The notes under the pieces were generated by a model. The model ran no database searches and was not told where the DNA came from. It worked only from the letters and a program-made list of their open reading frames with translations. From Trifolium pratense (lineage: Eukaryota > Streptophyta > Magnoliopsida > Fabales > Fabaceae): DNA of 64,000 bases. The DNA is taken from positions 56,209,489 through 56,273,488 of the forward strand of contig NC_060065.1 in the NCBI RefSeq assembly GCF_020283565.1, given 5' to 3'. Positions within the stretch are counted from its first letter, which is position 1, and each line of letters begins with the position of its first letter. The translations under genes and the position numbers were made by a program. Shown in pieces: positions 56,975 to 64,000 of the stretch.

Positions 56975-59900
56975 TCACAACAATATATCTTTCAAGCCTT
57001 GTGTTGCACTCTTCCAAATTCCAGTTTGAACGTGTGAAAAGAATTTCTTGCATGGTTGTTTTGGGTCTAGTGTTTCTTTCTTATCACTGCATTGAACTAA
57101 CCTTTCATTAGCAATGGATTGCAGTGTGAATTCCAACTCCAATTCCATTTGTTTAATGAAATCAAAATATTCTGTATCATATATTGGACACACTCCACAC
57201 CCTCTTATCATACTACTCTCTCTCTTTTCCCAAGTATTTCCACTTTGAGCAAAGAATTCAAATGAAACCTTTGGATTATAATTGGCCATGAGTTCTTCCA
57301 CGTTTTCCTTTTTGGGTTCACTGTTTTGCAGACAACACATTTCATCATACCATATAAAAACATGGTCGGAAAAAAACTCGGGGGAATGTATACTAGTCCA
57401 TGTATCCATGTTCCCAAGAGCGACCCTTTCGCCATTACCAGTTTCCAGGTAACAGTCACATCCAATGAAGTTTTTATCGTCCGATGGGAGCTGACCAGCA
57501 ATGACGCAGAAGATGAAACCAACAAACTTGGAATTTGGAGCGGAAGAGAAATCAACAGTCACTGAAGCCTGTGTTGTTCTGTGCATAAACCACTCTGGAA
57601 CTTTACTTCCGGGGTAGATCACATCAACTGGACCATCAAGAAATTTGCTTCCTAATGTTGAGAGATTCTTATATACCAATTTCTTCATGTTTACTTGAGC
57701 ATTTACTTCAATTGCCCTGAGTGAAAGTTCATCCAAGTTAACACAATTTTCAAATCGTGTATATAACTTATATGCTTGATGTTGTAGTAGATCAGCAGCA
57801 TTCCAATTGAACATCACAGTCTCTAAAGATGAACAATTAGTGGCATAAAACTCTTTCAGTGATGGCGGAAGCTCTGGAAGATAATGAAGCCTCCTGCAGC
57901 CCTTTATGTCAAGTTTTTCCAGCTTAGAAAGATGCTTGATGCTTGCAGGAAATATCTCAATATCAGTTTCTTTTAGTAACAACTCACGCAATGATGATAG
58001 GAAGCTGATGTTGTCTGGAATTTCGAATAAGTTACGACATTCTTCCAGCTTTAACGTTTCTAAAGAAGCTAAACCACTAATTAGGATATGAAGATTTGAT
58101 GCATCAAGTTGTGTGCAACCGTGAATGTAAAGAGCTCGAAGTGATCTCAGGTCGGTAATTTCATTTGGAAGGTTGATTAGGCTTTTGCAGAAATCAAGAC
58201 TCAATGATTCGAGTTTTTTGAGACTACCAATTGATGAGGGCAATTCATTGATAGCTGTTGAAGTTAAAGTTAAGTCTTTCATATTCTCAGATGTCACTGA
58301 AAACTCCTTGAGTTTTGAGCAACCACCGAGGAATAGATCGCGAAGGGATCTTAAATGAGTATCACTTCGAAGACTGGTAAGTGCTTTGCAGTAAAATAGG
58401 TTCAGTCGCACTAGCTTGTTGAGACGTAAAATTGAAGGATGAACATTAAGCAAACTTTTGCAGCCATAGAGTTCTATTTCTTCAAGATTTGAGGCCTTTG
58501 AAAAATCAGGGAGCTCTAGCAGATATTTGGAATAACTGAGGTCCATTTTCTTTAAATGTTGAATATTCTGCAACAGATAAAAGAGAGATATCACACGAGT
58601 TAAAATCGTGTAAATACAGAATCACAAAAACTATATCTTATACATGGTATATATCAATACCTGGACTCCATCCCAAAGTTTTTCCACTCGGCTTGAAGTC
58701 AACTTTAGCTCAACAAGATTTTCTGCACAAAAAGACTGAGGCAGGGATTTCAAAGGATAACTAACCCATTGAAAAAGCAGTAGGTCATTTGGCAAAGATT
58801 CAAGACCCTGAGGAAGATACAGTATTTTCTCGTCGCCATAATGTTGGGTAAATTTAAGAAATTTTAACTGCTGCATCCTACCGAAGACTTGAGGACTTAA
58901 CTGCAGCTCATCAAATTTCGAGACATTCAGAGTTATGCTTTTGACGGCTTTAGTTCCCTGGAAATATAATAACAAGATAAATTAATATACGATGTGAAAT
59001 ATTATTTAAATAACTGATTTGTAAGATATATTTGAGTACAATTATTAGTACTTATTTACCGTGTTATTTGTCAATACTTGATGAACATCATTAGGATCCC
59101 ATAACCTGCTGCGTTTTCCAGGGTCTTCAATACATTCTTCTCGAACAATCTCCCAGCCCATTTCTTGTATCAAGTCATGCATCAGAACCATTGATTTTCC
59201 AGCGCCCTTGGCTTCAATTATAAGGGCTTTGTCTTTAAGGACTTTTAACCCAATAATTGTTGAGAAACCACAAGCATCAAGCAAAGCTATTATTTGTTGA
59301 ACTTCATATCCTTTCAACAGACATGCAATATATAAAAATATGTTCTTCTCTTCTCGATCGAGTCTATCATAACTCAATCTCAATACATTTTGAATTTTTG
59401 CATGAGGCATCTTCTTAAGTTTCTGCAACTGACTTTCCCATTCTAGTTTGCTTTTATCATAAAGAAAAGAACCCAAAACTTTCAAAACTAATGGATTTCC
59501 ATTAGCATAATGAATCACCCTTCTTGATAGCTCAATCCATTCCATGTCAAGACAACCATTTTTGAAGGCATTTGTGATGAAAAGTTTAATAGCATCATCA
59601 GACTCCAATGCCTTGGCCTCGTATATACAATTGACTCTTTTACCAAGCACTTGCTTATCTCTGGTTGTTACGATGATTCTGCTACCGGATCCAAACCAAT
59701 CAAGTCCTCCAACTAAATTCTCTAGATGCTCTAAATCATTGATATCATCAAGAACAAGAAGAACTTTTTTACGAACCAACCTTCTTTTAACATAAGGTGG
59801 AACTCCATTAGGTGTACCGATATGTAGATGATTTTCATTTAGCAATATAGAGAGAATTTTATTCTTCAGATAAATCATTCCATGCTTCTCTGATTCTTCT

Positions 59901-62900
59901 GTAATATTTGCCATAAAGCAACATCCTTCATATTCAAAACAAAGACGGTTATACACTGCAGCTGCAAGAGTTGTCTTGCCAATACCGCCCATACCCCAAA
60001 TGCCAACGACAAGAACATCTACAGTTGAATCTAGGCATAACAGTGACTCTAAATCTGCAATCCTTTGTTCAATTCCAACAAGATCTGTTAACTCACTTTG
60101 GTACATAACATTCAACTTGGATGACAAATATTTGACAATTTTTTCTATAAGCTCAACTTCATCCCTATACAACAAGAAAAAAAAAATGTTTATCATGTTT
60201 AGTGCAACCATCATTAATTTTAACATCTGGTCGAATGACATGAGTAACGTATTTTATCATACATCAAAAGGACAAATTTTTATTGTAAACCATTAATATT
60301 ATGACCATCTTTAATTTTATCACTTGAATATGGAGTAGTTCGAATTAGACGAATGTACTTTTTTCTACAAGCTACTGAGTTTTTATTCTCATCGCTGAAT
60401 GAAACAGATGTTACTTTGATCCCTAAGGTTGATAATCCTCCATCTATGAGAGATTACCGGCCTATTTCATTATGTAACGTGTTCTATAAAATTGTGGCAG
60501 CGAAAGTTCCGGCCAATCGAGATTACCAGAATATATGTTTATATGCGAGGACAATCATCAACTTACAAGCCGGTTTTGTAGGAATGAGTTAAACTCGACT
60601 CTCAATTCTAAGATGGTATCAGAGCCTCCTCCACGATCCGCTGGGATACTTGTTATCAGGTTTCTGATCAGGTTACCCACCATTCATATGTTTATAACTG
60701 AGGACAATCATCACCTTACAAGCCGGTTTCGTAGAGTTGAGTTAGGCCAAACTCCCAAATCTAAGAGTTTAGAAGGTCATTCTTTTGTTACTCACCAAAC
60801 TACTAATGGCATAAAAGTTTGTAGACGGGCTCCCATAGTGTCTCACTTATATTATTATTATTATTATTATACTCTATCAGTCATAAATATAAGAGACAGA
60901 TCACTCAACAAAATACATCAACTTTTGTTGACCCAACTCTGAAGGAGTACTAACTATTGTTTCCTATATTTTTCAGGCTACATAAAGGTATAGTTCAGAG
61001 TACAAATTGTTCATAGAGTCATTGACAAAATCCTTCCAACTCCACAGGTTATATGATATTAGAATTTAATATAGGGACTCATAAAGTCAGTAATTTATCT
61101 GGAGATTAGCCAGAAATTGCCTCTACCACACACATAAACGTTCAAAGTGAATGTGTTCATTGTCATGTGTGTGATGTGGGAAAAACAAGAATATGAGTTT
61201 CATACATACCTTCTTTGCATGATGGCAAGTTTCTGGTTGGGTTTTCAACATATTCTCCTTTAATGGATCTTCAGTTGACAATCTTGTACTGGTTTGGTTG
61301 TATGTTTGTTTGTTTTAGGAATGATGCTGGATATTTATTCTATGTGTGGTTTGGCTTCATTTCAGTCCTATGTTATGCAAGTGGATGAAGGTGAGGTGAG
61401 AATCTTTTGTTTATTATTTATAGCTCTAAAATGGTCTTTGAAAGTGTCTTTGGCAAAGACGGCAATAGTGCTATTCTTTGAAATGGATTCAAAGTGCCCA
61501 GAAAAGTTTAGTGCTTTCTTAAAGTTTAGTGCTCCGTGGATCCTATTTAGGCATAAAAAAAAGTGCACACCTTTAGAGCTGTTGTATCTTTAAACTTGTG
61601 CCCTACAATGATGCACAATCGGATCCGTATGAATATCGGATACGATACGTATATTAAAATTTTTGTGTAAATCAGGTATCGTGCACTGAATGAGCGGCTA
61701 ACTCTTCTTATCAGAGATCGAACCTAGAACCTTGGTTAAGTTAGAAGAGATTCGCGTCATTTCATGTGTGAAGAAGTAGAGAATCGAACTTCGATCCCTC
61801 CAATGATGTCTCTAGTAGATATCATCAATTGAACTATACTTATGAGACTAACTATCACTATTAGCTTGTTTTAGGTTGAAATGTAATTTTTTTTTATAAT
61901 ATAAGTTGAAATATGTAATGAGTAGTATATATATAGCTTCTAAATTTAATAAATAATGGGTAAAAAATAGGCTAAATTGCAGTTTTGGTCCTCCACATTT
62001 CCTAATTGTGCGATTTTGGTCCTCGTAGTTTGAAACGAGCGATTTTGGTCCCCGCGTTTCATAATTGTGCAATTTTGGTCCCCCTAATTTCAAACGAGCG
62101 ATTTTAGTCCCTCACACTTGCCCCCTTTTGCATTGATTGAGTCTGCAATTCTGAATTCCGATACCCAAAACCATGATTACCTTCATCCAACATGTTGGTG
62201 AGTCTTGCCTGTAACTGCTATGGATTCTCACACTCGTGGAATCTCTATGGTTGGTATTTGGTGATTCCGATGGTGGAATAGTAGTTCGCTATTGAGAAGA
62301 CTTAGAGTCCATCAATGATACCACCGGTCACACGTCTAGTATGATTTTTGCATTGTTGAGGTATTATTCATACATCTTATAGTCATACACAATTGCTTAT
62401 TGTTGAGGTACTTATTTTGATTTAAACCTCTCTTGTTCAAATAGGGTAGTTCATTCTTAGACTCATACACTCTAGTAAGAGATTAATTAGTTCACTCTCA
62501 GATTCTTCTCAATCTATTTTACAAGGATTTTATGGTATATAGTGTAGGATCATCTATCAGGGCCATAGAAGAGATGATTAAATTATTATTTTCGTTTATT
62601 AAATTTTCAGGATTTTATGGTATACAACGTAAGATCATCTATCAGTACTAGAATCAACAGTTTTTTTTTTGTCAAAATAGTTAACATGGACCAATAAATG
62701 CAAAAGGGGGCAAATGTGGAGGACCAAAATTGCTCATTTGAAACTAGGAGACCAAAATCAAACAATTAAGAAACGTAAGGGACCAAAATCGCTAGTTTAA
62801 AACTAGGGGGACCAAAATTGCACAATTAGAAAACGTGAGGGACCAAAACTGCAATTTAGCCTAAAAAAATATTAAACATGTGTAAGGGATAAAAGCAAGA

Positions 62901-63394
62901 GAGGTTAATTACCCAAATTTTGATGAATGAAATCCAGAAAGATTAGAAGCAATAGTCAAAGCAGATCTCCAATTTTGCACCTTAGCTAAGCTTACATTAT
63001 TTATTTCATGTTTAGCAAATGAATCAGCATAAGTCCCTTTTTGGTGCCTTACATCCGTTGGATTAACATTATAGAAAACAGGGATGACAATTTGTTTATT
63101 TCTAGCCATACATTGAATAATTTTAACAAGCTCTTCCAAACACCACTTTGAAGAAGCATAGTCCTTGGAAAATATTATCAAAGAAATAAGTGATCCTTCA
63201 ATGGCTTTAACAAGTGCTTGTGTTATTTCTTCTCCTCCTTCAAGTCTATCATCCACATAGGCATCAACTTGCTTTTGCCTCAATTCTTTTCTCAAATGGC
63301 CTAAAAAACCATGACGTATGTCTGTGCCTCTAAAGCTAATGAATACATCATATTTAATTTGAGGAACATGATGTGAAGATGATGAAGATGCCAT
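56975..63394 (-). CDS. TIR-NBS-LRR (TNL) immune receptor
   Basis: Four exons join in frame: 62913-63394 (TIR), 59060-60164 (NB-ARC), 58661-58957 and 56975-58567 (LRR and C-terminal domain), giving 1158 residues. The TIR has YDVFISFRGTDIR and SSKWCLEEL, with the Glu that is catalytic for NADase activity in this family. NB-ARC: P-loop GMGGIGKTTL (about 218-227), kinase 2 LLVLDDIND, RNBS-B GSRIIVTTRD, GNPLVLKVLG in place of the usual GLPLAL, and MHD in VLMHDLIQEMG. About 14 leucine-rich repeats follow (LELPDFSKASNLEEI, LPSSIGSLKKLESLSL). The C-terminus carries the post-LRR jelly-roll/Ig-like domain (YPGSKVPEWF). All core motifs are intact, so a functional cytosolic/nuclear pathogen sensor is likely; the recognised effector is unknown. 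Intron 1 (2.75 kb) is filled with transposon debris. Confidence 0.95.
60385..60525 (+). pseudogene. LINE reverse transcriptase fragment in TNL intron 1
   Basis: VTLIPKVDNPPSMRDYRPIS followed by LCNVFYKIVAAKVPANR is the start of the reverse transcriptase domain of plant non-LTR elements (xLIPK...DYRPISLCNVxYKIxAKVLANR). Only about 45 codons remain. It runs antisense to the host gene. Confidence 0.85.
60530..60770 (+). mobile_element. TRIM-like miniature LTR element in TNL intron 1
   Basis: An LTR-like segment with ACTTACAAGCCGGTTTTGTA and CTCTCAATTCTAAGA is followed by TGGTATCAGAGC (about 60613), the canonical primer site for initiator tRNA-Met. After some 75 bases a second LTR-like segment follows (CACCTTACAAGCCGGTTTCG, GAGTTAGGCCAAACTC). 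The internal region is far too short to code. It is antisense to the TNL gene. Confidence 0.65.
60846..60870. repeat. ATT microsatellite
   Basis: About seven ATT units directly after the TRIM-like element. Confidence 0.85.
61680..61845. repeat. SINE-like debris in TNL intron 1
   Basis: GATCGAACCTAGAACCTTGG and GAATCGAACTTCGATCCCTCC are box B-like strings on the minus strand, with TGGAACTATAC-type tRNA heads eroded. It could be one or two old SINE copies. Confidence 0.3.
61970..62861. mobile_element. foldback MULE-type element in TNL intron 1
   Basis: Inverted arms of about 165 bases (61970-62136 and 62693-62861) begin GGCTAAATTGCAGTTTTGGT. They are built of four or five diverged repeats of ATTTTGGTCC about 34 bases apart. 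TAAAAAATA (61961-61969) and TAAAAAAATA (62862-62871) form a 9-bp target duplication with one A inserted. The 556-base centre has no transposase frame. It inserted 50 bases from the TIR exon's splice donor (62911-62912). Confidence 0.85.
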
Positions 63395-64000
63395 TCAATA
63401 TATATTTAGTATTACCAATATATCAAACTTCACTTGTATAGATTAATGGAATTTCATCAGCTAGGGGAATAATAATTAATGAATAAATGGTAACAAAATG
63501 CAAAAATGTATATGTATTATAAAAAAAAAGTGCTATGTATGTAGTTTGATGTAACGATTGGTTTAAGATTTACAAAAAATATATGAAATATGAGAATTGA
63601 AAAATAGAATAGGTGTTAAGTTTCTGAGAATTGAGATTGAGATGATCTTAAATTAAATGCAAGGTTTGGTTTTTTGGTAATAGATCTGTGTGTTTTCTGG
63701 AATAAATAGACCCAGTGACCCACCACCAAACAAGGTGTGGACTGGACTTAGTAGTATTACAAGTCTTCTCTCCTGTCATATCAATCCACGTGAGCTTCTA
63801 CATTACTAATATTATGTACAGTATCTGTGATCAGATTTTTAGCTTATACTTGATTTATTATACTCCCTACGTCCCAGAAAAATAAAGTTTTTACAGTTAT
63901 TAAGAAGAGTTAAATATAATAATTTGAAGTATGATTTTTTTTATTTTTTTTTAAATAAGTTTTATAGGAAGATGTAAATTTTTTTTTTATTGGTTATTGA
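63395..64000. other. 5' flank of the TNL gene and start of a Stowaway-like MITE
   Basis: Upstream sequence of the TIR exon with no other gene. TACTCCCTACGTCCCAGAAA at 63861 is like the CTCCCTCCGTCCC terminus of Stowaway/mariner MITEs. The window ends before the other terminus could appear. Confidence 0.45.

Noticed and set aside
59045..60241. TNL exon pieces as separate genes
   Set aside because: TIR, NB-ARC and LRR exons join in frame with proper splice sites into a single standard receptor.
60353..60592. Plus-strand frame as a host gene
   Set aside because: Its recognisable part is LINE reverse transcriptase; it lies in a TNL intron and continues into TRIM sequence.

Overview
This is AT-rich plant nuclear DNA. 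The genes have many short AT-rich introns with GT-AG borders, belong to plant-only families (R2R3-MYB, IQD, IQM, EPFL, TIR-NBS-LRR), and sit among plant SINEs, MITEs, CACTA elements and LINE remnants. The repeat types look like a legume of the Medicago kind; that assignment is inference from recognition, not from a search.

Seven protein-coding genes can be reconstructed exon by exon. (1) 3.7-5.2 kb, minus: a MYB26-type R2R3-MYB, 381 aa. (2) 24.0-26.5 kb, minus: an IQD calmodulin-binding protein, 433 aa. (3) 29.3-32.1 kb, minus: an IQM-family IQ-motif protein, 452 aa. (4) 40.4-41.1 kb, plus: an EPF-like secreted cysteine-rich peptide precursor, 136 aa. (5) 41.9-44.1 kb, minus: an FHA-domain protein with an acidic tail, 293 aa. 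(6) 52.5-56.1 kb, plus: plastid/mitochondrial-type glyoxylate/succinic semialdehyde reductase (GLYR2 type), 12 exons, 342 aa, with one GC-AG intron. (7) 57.0-63.4 kb, minus: a TIR-NBS-LRR immune receptor, 1158 aa. They are unrelated neighbours and do not form a pathway, apart from the two IQ-motif genes lying side by side.

The most unusual locus is 46.4-49.7 kb. It holds a second, broken copy of the FHA gene. The middle of its acidic coding exon is replaced by about 2 kb of decayed coding sequence from a ROS1/DEMETER-like 5-methylcytosine DNA glycosylase. That fragment carries two inverted duplications of its own coding sequence (arms of about 156 nt and about 37 nt), so a transcript would fold into hairpins made of DNA-demethylase sequence.

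The rest is mobile DNA. Two non-autonomous CACTA elements of about 4.3 kb lie at 10.0-14.4 and 17.4-21.8 kb; the first contains a nested PIF/Harbinger element. Two foldback MULE-type elements have 9-bp target duplications (27.0-28.1 kb and the first intron of the TNL gene). Two hAT-type elements have perfect 8-bp duplications (25.3 and 50.4 kb), and a 396-bp near-perfect palindrome sits in a TA tract (45.2 kb). There are also several tRNA-derived SINEs, three TRIM-like small LTR elements and five LINE fragments. Long intervals at 0-3.7, 5.2-10, 14.4-17.4, 32.1-40.4 and 49.7-52.4 kb contain no gene I can support.
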